Source: Alphaproteobacteria bacterium (lineage in GTDB: Bacteria; Pseudomonadota; Alphaproteobacteria; Rhodobacterales; Rhodobacteraceae). From it: a stretch of 39,855 nt of DNA. The position numbers were made by a program, and so were the translations under genes. This document shows positions 8,041 to 15,686 of the stretch, piece after piece. Each line of letters opens with the position of its first letter. Within the stretch, counting starts at the first letter, position 1. The notes under the pieces were generated by a model. The model was given only the letters and a program-made list of their open reading frames with translations. It was not told the origin of the DNA and did not search any database. The stretch is taken from assembly GCA_030431935.1 (NCBI GenBank), contig JAUIIC010000009.1:1-39855 (forward strand). The letters are read 5' to 3'.

Positions 8041-8985
8041 TCAGGGCCAGTCGGCGTGGGATCGCTCGGGGCCCTGAGCGGGGCTTCCGCCAGCGCGCAA
8101 CCGCCGCCGGTATGTGGCCGGCGGAACCCCGGCACGCAGGCGGAAGAAGGCCGAGAATTGCGCCGCCGTGCGGAAGCCCAGGTGCTGGGCCACCTGGTCC
8201 ACCGTGCGCGCCGACCGCGCCAGAAGCGTTTCGGCCTCGTGCATCAGCCTTTCGAGAATCAGCTGCTGCGGCGGCCGTCCCAGTTCGCGGGTGCAGATGT
8301 CGTGCAGCCGATCCGGCGTCAGGCCCAGCGCCTCGGCATAGCGCGCCACCTTCCAGCGGTCGCGGAAATGCACCTCGAGCAGCTGCCGGAACTGTTGCAG
8401 CGCCTGCGGCGCAGGCCCCTGCGTGCCCGCCTCGCCCCGGGCGGGGGCCGCGGCGCGCCACAGCATCACCAGCAACACCCGCACCTGCGCCTCGATCACC
8501 GTTTCAGAACCGTCGGCGCGTTCCGCCGCCTCGCGCAGGATCAACTCGAACAGCTGCCCGACCAGCGGGCGCAGCCCGGCCTCGGCATCCAGCGGCAACA
8601 GCACGCGGCGATCGGCCGTCAGCCGCAGGTCCGTCGCTTCGGGCCGCATGCCAAGCGCGCTGGTCAGGGCCCGCTCGCCAAGGATCAGCATCGCCCCGGC
8701 CATCCCGGCCCGCGCCGTAAGCTGCATCTCGTCCCGCCACGGCAACCAGAGAAGCGCCGGACCCGATATCTCCTCGCTGCCCTCCGCCTTGCCAAGGCGC
8801 AGGCGTCCCCGGTCCACCAGCACCACGCGCCAGCTGCGCTCGCCCAGGTCGACGAGCCCGCCAAGCCGCCTGTCCTGCAGGCCGCCGCGCACCGGTTCGG
8901 CGTATAGCCCCGGCCCCGGACCGGCCAGAAACCCTGTATTCCGTGACATTCGCCGAATTTTGACAGTATTTTCCCGGATTTCCAT
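8041..8985 (-). CDS. AraC-family transcriptional regulator
   Basis: This 314-residue protein has the length of a typical AraC activator with an N-terminal effector-binding cupin-like domain and a C-terminal double helix-turn-helix. The DNA-binding half (about 220-300) shows KVARYAEALGLTPDRLHDICTRELGRPP followed by the second HTH TVDQVAQHLGFRTAAQFSAFFRLRAGVPPATYRR, a clear family signature. The gene is divergent from the aldehyde dehydrogenase/Liv transporter operon with only ~87 AT-richer bases between them, so it is the likely local regulator, responding to the imported substrate. The start is uncertain: ATGs ending at 8985 and 8949 both lack a strong Shine-Dalgarno sequence. Confidence 0.88.
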   Translation of the reverse strand: MEIRENTVKIRRMSRNTGFLAGPGPGLYAEPVRGGLQDRRLGGLVDLGERSWRVVLVDRGRLRLGKAEGSEEISGPALLWLPWRDEMQLTARAGMAGAMLILGERALTSALGMRPEATDLRLTADRRVLLPLDAEAGLRPLVGQLFELILREAAERADGSETVIEAQVRVLLVMLWRAAAPARGEAGTQGPAPQALQQFRQLLEVHFRDRWKVARYAEALGLTPDRLHDICTRELGRPPQQLILERLMHEAETLLARSARTVDQVAQHLGFRTAAQFSAFFRLRAGVPPATYRRRLRAGGSPAQGPERSHADWP

Positions 8986-9072
8986 ATTTTATTTTCGATC
9001 CGACACCCAATTATCCCTCTCAACCAAGAACAGAGCTGATCGGCACCGCTGACCGGCCGGGGAGGGGACCGC
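8986..9072. promoter_or_regulatory. Divergent promoter region, AraC-type gene / aldehyde dehydrogenase operon
   Basis: This 87-base gap between two divergent genes is noticeably more AT-rich at its left half than its surroundings. It must hold both promoters and any AraC sites. I could not assign -35/-10 hexamers with confidence. The GGAGGGG at 9061-9067 is the ribosome-binding site for the GTG start at 9073. Confidence 0.45.
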
Positions 9073-10470
9073 GTGTTCCAGAGTGATACCGCAGGCTTTC
9101 TGCGGCACGACAGTATTGACCGCGACGATGCGGCCGTCGCGGCCGCCGAAGCGGCCGCGGACCGCGCGGCAGCGGCGTTCTGGGACTGGTCTTCCACCGC
9201 GCCCGACACAAGGCGCGCACTTCTCCACAACCTTGCCGACGCGATAAGCGACAAGGCCGACGACCTTCGACAGGCCGCCGCGTCAGAGATCGGCGTGGCG
9301 CCCGGCTGGGTGGATTTCAACATCACCGTGGCACGGCAGGTCCTGACCACCGCAGCCGACCTGATCCCGCTGCTGGCCGACACCGTCCATGACAACCCCG
9401 CCCAGGGCACCCGGTCGATCCTGCGTCGCCAGCCGGTCGGCGTGGTGCTTGGCATCGCGCCCTGGAACGGCCCCATCGTGCTGGCGGTGCGCGCGCTCGC
9501 CGGGCCGCTGGCCTGTGGCAACACGGTGGTGCTCAAGGCGTCCGAACACTGCCCCGAAACCCACCGCCTGCTGGTCGACACGCTCAACGACGCCGGCCTG
9601 CCCCACGGTGTGGCGAACGTGGTCACCAACCTGCCCGACCGGTCCGAGGCCGTGGTGCAGAGCCTCATCGCGCACCCGGCGGTGCGGCGCATCAACTTCA
9701 CCGGCTCCACCCGCGTCGGACGCAGCGTGGCACGCATGGCGGCGCTGCACCTGAAGCGCTGTCTGCTGGAACTGTCGGGCAAGGCGCCGCTGATCGTGCT
9801 GGAGGACGCCGACATCGACGCCGCGGTCGAGGCCGCCGCCTTCGGCGCCTTCTTCAACCAGGGGCAGATCTGCATATCGACGGAACGCATCATCGTTCTG
9901 AACAGCGTGGCGGACGCCTTTGCCGACCGGCTGGTGGCGCGCACCGCGACACTGTCGGCCGCAGATCCGCGCCGGGCCACCGCGCCGCTCGGCACGCTCA
10001 TCAACGCCGAGGCGGCCCAGCGCGTTCGCTCCCTGATCGACGATGCCGTGTCCAAGGGCGCCATCCTGCGCATCGGAGGAGAAGTCGACGGCGCCGTGAT
10101 GCAGCCCGCCGTGGTGGACCGTGTCGGCGCGCAGATGGCGCTCTATCACGACGAAAGTTTCGGCCCCGTGGCCAGCATCCTGCGCGTGCAGGACGAGGAC
10201 GAGGCGCTGTCGATCGCCAACGACACCGAGTTCGGCCTGGCCGCCGCCGTGCACAGCCGGGACACCGAGCGCGCCATGCGGCTGGCCGACCGTCTGGAAA
10301 CCGGCATCGTCCATATCAACGGTCCCACCGTCTTCGACGACCCCGCAATGCCCTTCGGCGGCATGAAGGCCTCGGGCTATGGGCGGTTCGGCGGGCCCGC
10401 ATCGCTCGACGAATTCACCGAATTGCGCTGGATCGCGCAGCACGCGGCGGGCACACCGCACCCGCTCTGA
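9073..10470 (+). CDS. Aldehyde dehydrogenase (aromatic aldehyde type)
   Basis: This 465-residue NAD(P)-dependent aldehyde dehydrogenase has the cofactor-binding segment LGIAPWNGPIVLAVRALAGPLACGNTVVLKASE, FTGSTRVGRSVA, general-base Glu233 in LLELSGKAP, catalytic Cys267 in NQGQICIS, and the C-terminal FGPVASILRV and PFGGMKASGYGRFGG motifs. The Gly-to-Ser change in ELSGK and the overall pattern resemble salicylaldehyde/vanillin/benzaldehyde dehydrogenases, but assignment to one substrate is inference. It starts at GTG with GGAGGGG 5 bases upstream. It is the first gene of the operon and is followed 32 bases later by the transporter binding protein. Confidence 0.88.
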   Translation: MFQSDTAGFLRHDSIDRDDAAVAAAEAAADRAAAAFWDWSSTAPDTRRALLHNLADAISDKADDLRQAAASEIGVAPGWVDFNITVARQVLTTAADLIPLLADTVHDNPAQGTRSILRRQPVGVVLGIAPWNGPIVLAVRALAGPLACGNTVVLKASEHCPETHRLLVDTLNDAGLPHGVANVVTNLPDRSEAVVQSLIAHPAVRRINFTGSTRVGRSVARMAALHLKRCLLELSGKAPLIVLEDADIDAAVEAAAFGAFFNQGQICISTERIIVLNSVADAFADRLVARTATLSAADPRRATAPLGTLINAEAAQRVRSLIDDAVSKGAILRIGGEVDGAVMQPAVVDRVGAQMALYHDESFGPVASILRVQDEDEALSIANDTEFGLAAAVHSRDTERAMRLADRLETGIVHINGPTVFDDPAMPFGGMKASGYGRFGGPASLDEFTELRWIAQHAAGTPHPL

Positions 10471-10502
10471 CTTCTTGAACACGCAACCGGGAGGAAAAGA
10501 CC

Positions 10503-11720
10503 ATGAAACGCAGAACGACCCTGAAGATGACCGCCGCGCTGGCGCTGTCGAGCATGTTCGGCGGGGCCGCCCTGGCCGGCAGCCACTCTGCCGACCCGAT
10601 CGTGATCGGCGCCGTCGCCCCCAAGACCGGCCCGCTGGCCGGCGGCGCGGCCGTGACCCACTGGCCCAACATCCGGCTCTGGGCCGAACAGGTGAACGCC
10701 CGTGGCGGCCTGAACGTCGATGGCACCATGCGCATGGTCGAGATCATCGAGTACGATGACCAGACCAACCCCGGCGAAACCATCAAGGCGGTGCAGCGTC
10801 TTGCCACCCAGGACGAGGCCGATTTCATCATCGCGCCCTTCGCCACCGGCCTGAACATCGCCGCGGCCCCGATCTTCGCGCGCTACGGCTATCCGCAGAT
10901 CTCGGTCTCGAACATCACCGACCAGGTCGAGGACCTGGCCTCCAAGTTCCCCAACATGTTCTTCACGCTGGGCTCGACCTCGGCCTTCGCCAGCGACGTG
11001 GTGCGGATCCTGTCGGAAATGCGCGACGCGGGCCAGCTGACCGGCAACCGCATCGCCATGGTCAACGTGGCCGACGCCTTCGGCATCGAACTGGCGGCCG
11101 CCGCGCGCCCGCTGTTCAAGGAGGCCGGCTTCGAGATCGTCTATGACACCAGCTACCCGCTGGGCACGCAGGACCTGTCGCCGGTCGTGAAGGCCGCCAA
11201 GGACGCAGCACCCAACGCCTTCGTCGCCTGGTCCTACCCGCCCGACACCTTCGGCCTGACCGAGCAGGCGATCATCGAAGACCTTCAGGTCGAGGCGTAC
11301 TACACCGCCGTGGCGACCTGCTTCCCGGCCTTCGGGGCCCGCTTCGGCGCCCAGGCAGAGGGCATCCTCGGCGCGGGTGGCGTCAATCCCGACAGCGAGG
11401 CGTTCAAGGAATACGCCGCCGCGCACGAGGCCGCGACCGGCGCCAAGCCCGACTACTGGGCCTCGGCCACGACCTATGCGTCGCTTCAGATCCTCGAACA
11501 GGCGATCGAGGCTGTCGGTCTCGACCGCGAGGCGGTCTCGGCCCATCTGAAGGAAGCGACCTTCACCACCGTTCTCGGCGACATCAGCTTCAACGAGAAC
11601 AACTTCAACGAGGCGTTCTGGACCGTCGGCCAGTGGCAGGACGGGGTGTTCCGCGGCGTGGCCGAGACCGGCCGCGAGGGCGCGTCGAGCGTCCGGGTCA
11701 AGTCCGGCTGGGGCTCCTGA
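10503..11720 (+). CDS. Liv-type ABC transporter substrate-binding protein
   Basis: This 405-residue periplasmic binding protein is of the branched-chain amino acid (LivK, type I fold) family. An N-terminal export signal (MKRRTTLKM...ALALSSMFGGAALAG) is clear; its RRxxLK start slightly resembles a Tat motif, but Sec export is equally possible. The mature part opens PIVIGAVAPKTGPLAGG and shows the typical lobes (EYDDQTNPGETIKAVQRLATQDEADFIIAPF, DLSPVVKAAKDAAPNAFVAWSYP). LivK relatives bind amino acids, urea or aromatic acids. With two aldehyde dehydrogenases and an SDR in the operon, an aromatic or similar ligand is plausible. GGGAGGA precedes the ATG. A strong hairpin follows the gene. Confidence 0.88.
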   Translation: MKRRTTLKMTAALALSSMFGGAALAGSHSADPIVIGAVAPKTGPLAGGAAVTHWPNIRLWAEQVNARGGLNVDGTMRMVEIIEYDDQTNPGETIKAVQRLATQDEADFIIAPFATGLNIAAAPIFARYGYPQISVSNITDQVEDLASKFPNMFFTLGSTSAFASDVVRILSEMRDAGQLTGNRIAMVNVADAFGIELAAAARPLFKEAGFEIVYDTSYPLGTQDLSPVVKAAKDAAPNAFVAWSYPPDTFGLTEQAIIEDLQVEAYYTAVATCFPAFGARFGAQAEGILGAGGVNPDSEAFKEYAAAHEAATGAKPDYWASATTYASLQILEQAIEAVGLDREAVSAHLKEATFTTVLGDISFNENNFNEAFWTVGQWQDGVFRGVAETGREGASSVRVKSGWGS

Positions 11721-11728
11721 GACTGACC

Positions 11729-11758
11729 GGGCCGGCCCTGATCACCGGGGCCGGCCCC
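11729..11758 (+). other. GC-rich intercistronic stem-loop after the binding-protein gene
   Basis: Two self-complementary blocks, GGGCCGGCCC (11729-11738) and GGGGCCGGCCCC (11747-11758), can pair with each other across TGATCACC. They lie in the 57-base gap between the substrate-binding protein and the first permease. Such hairpins often stabilise the upstream message, so that binding protein exceeds permease. No T tract is present. Confidence 0.55.
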
Positions 11759-11777
11759 CACCTGAACGGAACGCGCG

Positions 11778-12644
11778 ATGGACATCTTTCTCACAGGCCT
11801 GCTGCTCGGCGGCACCTATGCGCTGATCGCGATGGGGCTGAACCTGCAATACGGCGTCGCCCGCATCATGAACCTCGCCAACGGCGAGATGCTGGTGGCC
11901 GGCGGCTTCTGCGCGTTCTGGTTCTACACCGCCGGGCAGGTCTCGCCCTTTCTGACGGTGGCCATCGTCGCGCCGCTGGCCTTCGCCGCGAACTGGCTGA
12001 TCTACCAGGTGATGCTGCGCCCGCTGGTCAAGCGCGCCAAAACCCGCGGCCAGCTTGAATCGGATTCCATTCTTGCCACATTCGGCCTGTCCTTCGTGGC
12101 CGTGGGCCTGATGCTTGCGGTGTTCGGCGGGGACTATTTCAACTATTCCTACCTGTCGCGCCCCGTAACCTTCGCGGGCGAGAACTATGGCCTGAACCGC
12201 GTTGCGGCCTTCTGTGGCGCCGTGGTGATCTGCGGGCTCCTCTACCTCTGGCTCAACCAGAGCCGCGCCGGCCTGTCGATGCGCGCCATCGCCACCGCGC
12301 CGGCCAGCGCCCGCCTTGTCGGCATCAGCGTCGGACACCTCGCCGCCATCGCCTTTGCCCTCGGCGGCGCCGTCACGGCGACCGGAGGCGCGCTGATCTC
12401 GACCTTCCTGACGCTCGACGCCTCGACCGGGGTGATGTTCACGCTCAAGGCACTCATCATAGTCATCATGGGCGGCGTCGGCGACGTGCGCGGCACCATC
12501 GTCGCCGCGCTCCTGCTCGGCGTCGTCGAAACCCTCGTCGCCAGCCTGATCGACCCGGGCCTGACGCTCGCCGCCGCCTACACGCTCTTCATCCTCATCC
12601 TGCTCTTCCGTCCGCAGGGCCTCTTCGGAAGGCGCCAGACATGA
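11778..12644 (+). CDS. Liv-type ABC transporter permease (LivH-like)
   Basis: This 288-residue, very hydrophobic inner-membrane protein is of LivH type. It opens MDIFLTGLLLGGTYALIAMGLNLQYGVARIMNLANGEMLVAGGF, the standard LivH start, with further membrane spans to the C-terminus. The conserved cytoplasmic loop appears as SRAGLSMRAIATAPASARLVGISVGHLAAIAFALGGA, followed by IVIMGGVGDVRGTIVAALLLGVVE. It would form half of the translocation channel with the next gene, which overlaps it by 4 bases (ATGA). Confidence 0.9.
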   Translation: MDIFLTGLLLGGTYALIAMGLNLQYGVARIMNLANGEMLVAGGFCAFWFYTAGQVSPFLTVAIVAPLAFAANWLIYQVMLRPLVKRAKTRGQLESDSILATFGLSFVAVGLMLAVFGGDYFNYSYLSRPVTFAGENYGLNRVAAFCGAVVICGLLYLWLNQSRAGLSMRAIATAPASARLVGISVGHLAAIAFALGGAVTATGGALISTFLTLDASTGVMFTLKALIIVIMGGVGDVRGTIVAALLLGVVETLVASLIDPGLTLAAAYTLFILILLFRPQGLFGRRQT

Positions 12645-13573
12645 CCGCTGCCGAGATCCGCACCCTGATCCTCGCCGCGCTGGCGCTCGGCGTCGCCGCG
12701 CTCCTGCCGCTCACCGGCTCGGGCTACTGGCTGGGGCTGGGGCTCAACATCGCCATGTTCACCGTGCTCGCCACCAGTTGGGCGCTCTTCTCAGGACCGA
12801 CGCATTACATCTCGCTGGCCACCGCCGCCTTCTTCGGCCTCGGCACCTATACCGTGGGCCTCGGGTTCGAGACCCTGCCCTACTGGTCGCTCGTCGCCTT
12901 GGCCGGCATCCTCGGCGCGGTCCTCGCCGCGCTCGTCGGCCTCGCCACCTTGCGCCTCTCGGGCGTCTACTTCGTGATCTTCACCCTGGGCCTCGCGGAA
13001 CTCGTGCGCCAGGTCATCACCTGGGCGCAGAACATGTCGGGACAAAAGGGCCTCTACGTCCTGACCGACATCACCGAGGACCACATCTACTGGCAACTCG
13101 TGGGCCTCGCCGCGCTCGTCTACCTCGTGGGCTGGCTGATCGGACGCTCGCGCCTCGGCTTCGCGCTGCGCATCATCGGCGACGACGAAGAGGTCGCGCG
13201 CCATTCGGGCATCGACACCGCCCGCGCCAAGGTGCTCCTCTTCATGGTGCCGGGGGCCGTCGCCGCGATCACCGGGGCGATGCTGGCGCCGCGCTACGTC
13301 TACATCGAACCGGCGCTCGCCTTCACGCCGATGCTGTCCTTCCAGGTGGTCATCATGGCGCTTCTGGGCGGGGCCGGGCGTCTCTGGGGGCCGCTTGTCG
13401 GCGTCATCCCCTTCGCGATCCTGTGGGAAACGATCTCGTCGACCTTCCCCAACCAGACGATGCTCCTTCTGGGGGTGTCCTTTCTCGTGATCGTCTACGT
13501 GCTGCCCAAGGGCTTTGTCGGACTGATCGACACGGTCCGCCGGCGGCTGTCCAACCGCGAGGGCTGGACATGA
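12641..13573 (+). CDS. Liv-type ABC transporter permease (LivM-like)
   Basis: This 310-residue permease has multiple membrane spans and LivM hallmarks: FSGPTHYISLATAAFFGLGTYTVGL, LRLSGVYFVIFTLGLAELVRQ, the cytoplasmic coupling loop SRLGFALRIIGDDEEVARHSGIDTARAKVLLF, and MALLGGAGRLWGPLVG. It pairs with the LivH-like subunit. ATGA overlaps at both its start and its end show translational coupling with the LivH-like and LivG-like genes. Confidence 0.9.
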   Translation: MTAAEIRTLILAALALGVAALLPLTGSGYWLGLGLNIAMFTVLATSWALFSGPTHYISLATAAFFGLGTYTVGLGFETLPYWSLVALAGILGAVLAALVGLATLRLSGVYFVIFTLGLAELVRQVITWAQNMSGQKGLYVLTDITEDHIYWQLVGLAALVYLVGWLIGRSRLGFALRIIGDDEEVARHSGIDTARAKVLLFMVPGAVAAITGAMLAPRYVYIEPALAFTPMLSFQVVIMALLGGAGRLWGPLVGVIPFAILWETISSTFPNQTMLLLGVSFLVIVYVLPKGFVGLIDTVRRRLSNREGWT

Positions 13574-14307
13574 GGTCCACCGCCCCCGTCCTGTCGGTCC
13601 GCGGCGCGACCAAGCGCTTCGGCGGGCTCGTCGCCGTGAACGCCATGGACTTCGACGTGACCGAACACCAGGTCATGGGCCTGATCGGCCCGAACGGGTC
13701 GGGCAAGTCCACCACGCTCAACCTGATCTCAGGCGCGCTGAAACCCACGTCCGGCACGATCTCGCTGCGCGGCACCCCGATCACCGGGCTGGCGCCGCAA
13801 ACCATCACCCACAAGGGCATCGCGCGCACGTTCCAGCTGGTGCGCCTGCTGCCCTCGATGAACGTGCGCGACAACGTGGTGGCCGGCGCCGTCTTCGGCC
13901 ACCGCCGCCGCTGGGGGGCAGAGGCCGCGGCCCATGCCGACGCGCTCCTCGACCGGGTGGGGCTGGGCGGCAAGGGCGACATGCCCGTGGGCCAGCTGAC
14001 CTACATCGACACGAAGCGCGTGGAACTCGCCCGCGTGCTGGCGGGCGACCCGACGCTCCTCTTGCTCGACGAATGGCTGGCTGGGCTGAACCCCACGGAA
14101 CTCCGCATCGGGATCGACCTGATACGCTCGCTCCGGGACGAGGGCCGGACGATCATCCTCGTGGAACACGTGATGGACGCCATCCGCTCGCTCTGCGACC
14201 GCTGCGTGGTGATGTCCTCGGGCAGCAAGATCGCCGAGGGCACGCCCACGCAGGTCCTGTCCGACCCGGACGTGATCCGTGCCTACCTGGGGGACGACGA
14301 TGACTAG
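13570..14307 (+). CDS. Liv-type ABC transporter ATPase (LivG-like)
   Basis: This 245-residue ATPase has Walker A GPNGSGKST, the Liv-type GIARTFQLVRLLPSMNVRDNV Q-loop segment, Walker B LLLLDEWLAGLNPTE and switch His in ILVEHVMDAI. The ABC signature is atypical: where LivG proteins usually read LSYGQQRRLEIA, this reads LTYIDTKRVELA, and the residue after the Walker B Glu is Trp rather than Pro. As the LivF partner has a canonical signature, one of the two composite sites may be weak. The ATG overlaps the LivM-like stop by 4 bases. A 155-base gap full of palindromes follows. Confidence 0.88.
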   Translation: MRSTAPVLSVRGATKRFGGLVAVNAMDFDVTEHQVMGLIGPNGSGKSTTLNLISGALKPTSGTISLRGTPITGLAPQTITHKGIARTFQLVRLLPSMNVRDNVVAGAVFGHRRRWGAEAAAHADALLDRVGLGGKGDMPVGQLTYIDTKRVELARVLAGDPTLLLLDEWLAGLNPTELRIGIDLIRSLRDEGRTIILVEHVMDAIRSLCDRCVVMSSGSKIAEGTPTQVLSDPDVIRAYLGDDDD

Positions 14308-14327
14308 GCGCGCGCTTCACCACCGGG

Positions 14328-14443
14328 GCAGGGTTTTCGAAAACCCTGCGAAAGAGCCTTCGAAGGCTCTTTCCCACCCCGTCCCCGGGGTCCACGCGCA
14401 AGAGCTTTCGAAAGCTCTTGCCAAAATTCTTCGAAGAATTTTG
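14328..14443. repeat. Array of four TTCGAA-centred perfect palindromes
   Basis: Four perfect palindromes occur in the livG-livF gap, at 14328-14349, 14350-14373, 14398-14421 and 14422-14443 (22-24 bp each). All share the core TTCGAA, but each has different arms: GCAGGGTT, GAAAGAGCC, GCAAGAGCT and CAAAATTC on their left sides. The first two abut directly, as do the last two. In RNA each would be a stable hairpin. They may act as transcript boundaries inside the operon, as protein sites, or as repeated extragenic palindromes. Confidence 0.9.
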
Positions 14444-14462
14444 CCCGCGACGGAGGCCGCCG

Positions 14463-15683
14463 ATGCTTGAGGTTCAGGGGCTTTCGGTCGCCTACGGCCA
14501 GCACCGTGCGCTGGAGGATGCCAGCCTGCGCGTCGCCCCCGGCGAGATCGTCGTCATCCTCGGCGCAAATGGCGCGGGCAAGTCGACGCTGCTCAAGGCC
14601 GTCTCGGGCATCTGCGAAGGGCAGGTCAACGGCTCGATCACGCTCGACGGGCACGAACTGACGGGCCTTGCGCCCGACCGCATCGTCGAGGAGGGCATCG
14701 CGCTGGTGCCCGAGGGGCGCGGCGTCTTCGCCGATCTCACCGTGCGCGAGAACCTGACGCTTGGCGCCTACGCGGGACGCGCCCGCGACGAAGAGGCGGC
14801 CAACCTCGCACGCGTCTACGAGCTGTTCCCCAAGCTGCGCGAACGTGGCCGGCAAGTGGTGCGCACCATGTCGGGCGGCGAACAGCAGATGGTGGCCATC
14901 GGCCGGGCGATGATGTCGAACCCGCAGGTTCTGACGCTCGACGAACCCTCGCTCGGACTGTCGCCGCTTCTGTGCAAGGAGTTGTTCCAGAACCTCGCCC
15001 GCGTGCGCGACCTCGGGCTCGGCGTGCTGCTGGTGGAACAGAACGCGCGCCAGTCGCTGGCCATCGCCGACCGGGGCTATCTGCTGGAAAACGCCCATAT
15101 CGTGCACCAGGACAGCGCCGCCGCGCTGCGCAGCGACCCCGCGGTGCAGGCCGCCTATCTCGGGGCGGCCGGGGCGGCGGCGCCGCACACCTACGACGAC
15201 GTGGACGATGTGACACCGCATGTGGACGCGCCGGCACGGGCCCCCGCCGACCTGCCGCGGATCGAGGCGCGCCCGCGCTCGACCCAGACACGCTCGGCCG
15301 ACGCGATCCTGGGCAGGTCCATCGCCGATCTCGTGGCCGGCGCAAGCGCCCGCACGGCGGCCAGCGTGGGCGAACGCCGGGCGGCGCCGGCAACGCCCGA
15401 CACGGGCGCGCACAACGACCGGCTGGCCGCCACGCTGGACGAGATCGCGCGCGCCGCGCAGGCCGCCCGCGCCCGGCGTGGGCGCGTCGCCGCACTGGAA
15501 CGGAGCCACCCCCCGGCCGATCCCGCGCCGACGCAACGCCGACGTGATGCCGACGTGATGCCGACGTCCCGATCCGGGCCCGAAACGGCCCCGCCCGTCA
15601 CCCTCGAAATCTATCGCGCGCCCCGGGTCGAGGTCTATCGCCGCCGCCCCGGCGCCACCGAGTTCGACCGCAAGGAAGGATAG
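14463..15683 (+). CDS. Liv-type ABC transporter ATPase (LivF-like) with long C-terminal extension
   Basis: The first ~238 residues are a normal LivF ATPase: Walker A GANGAGKST, Q-loop region VPEGRGVFADLTVRENL, signature MSGGEQQMVAIGRAMM, Walker B VLTLDEPSLGLSP and switch LLVEQNARQSLAIADRGYLLENAHIV. LivF proteins usually end there at about 235 residues. This one runs to 406, adding ~168 residues rich in Ala, Arg, Pro and Asp, with one possibly helical part (NDRLAATLDEIARAAQAARARRG) and an 11-bp DNA repeat. The start ATG at 14463 follows GGAGG; upstream in-frame codons lie in the palindrome array. The ALDH gene begins 3 bases after the stop. The role of the extension is unknown. Confidence 0.85.
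   Translation: MLEVQGLSVAYGQHRALEDASLRVAPGEIVVILGANGAGKSTLLKAVSGICEGQVNGSITLDGHELTGLAPDRIVEEGIALVPEGRGVFADLTVRENLTLGAYAGRARDEEAANLARVYELFPKLRERGRQVVRTMSGGEQQMVAIGRAMMSNPQVLTLDEPSLGLSPLLCKELFQNLARVRDLGLGVLLVEQNARQSLAIADRGYLLENAHIVHQDSAAALRSDPAVQAAYLGAAGAAAPHTYDDVDDVTPHVDAPARAPADLPRIEARPRSTQTRSADAILGRSIADLVAGASARTAASVGERRAAPATPDTGAHNDRLAATLDEIARAAQAARARRGRVAALERSHPPADPAPTQRRRDADVMPTSRSGPETAPPVTLEIYRAPRVEVYRRRPGATEFDRKEG
15525..15563 (+). repeat. 11-bp-period tandem repeat within the livF extension
   Basis: Four tandem copies of an 11-base unit (consensus ATGCCGACGTG; the first copy is partial) lie inside the extension of the LivF-like gene. As 11 is not a multiple of 3, each unit is read in a different frame. 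The 39-bp block matches 21444-21482 on the other strand at 36 of 39 positions. Confidence 0.85.
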
Positions 15684-15686
15684 CAG

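Noticed and set aside
14328-14443. Rho-independent terminators with UUCG tetraloops
   Set aside because: In these palindromes the stem continues symmetrically through TTCGAA, so the loop is not the classical C(UUCG)G form, and no T tract follows. They also lie inside an operon that continues.
15525-15563. CRISPR-like repeat array
   Set aside because: Units are 11 bp, directly tandem and without unique spacers, and no cas genes are present.
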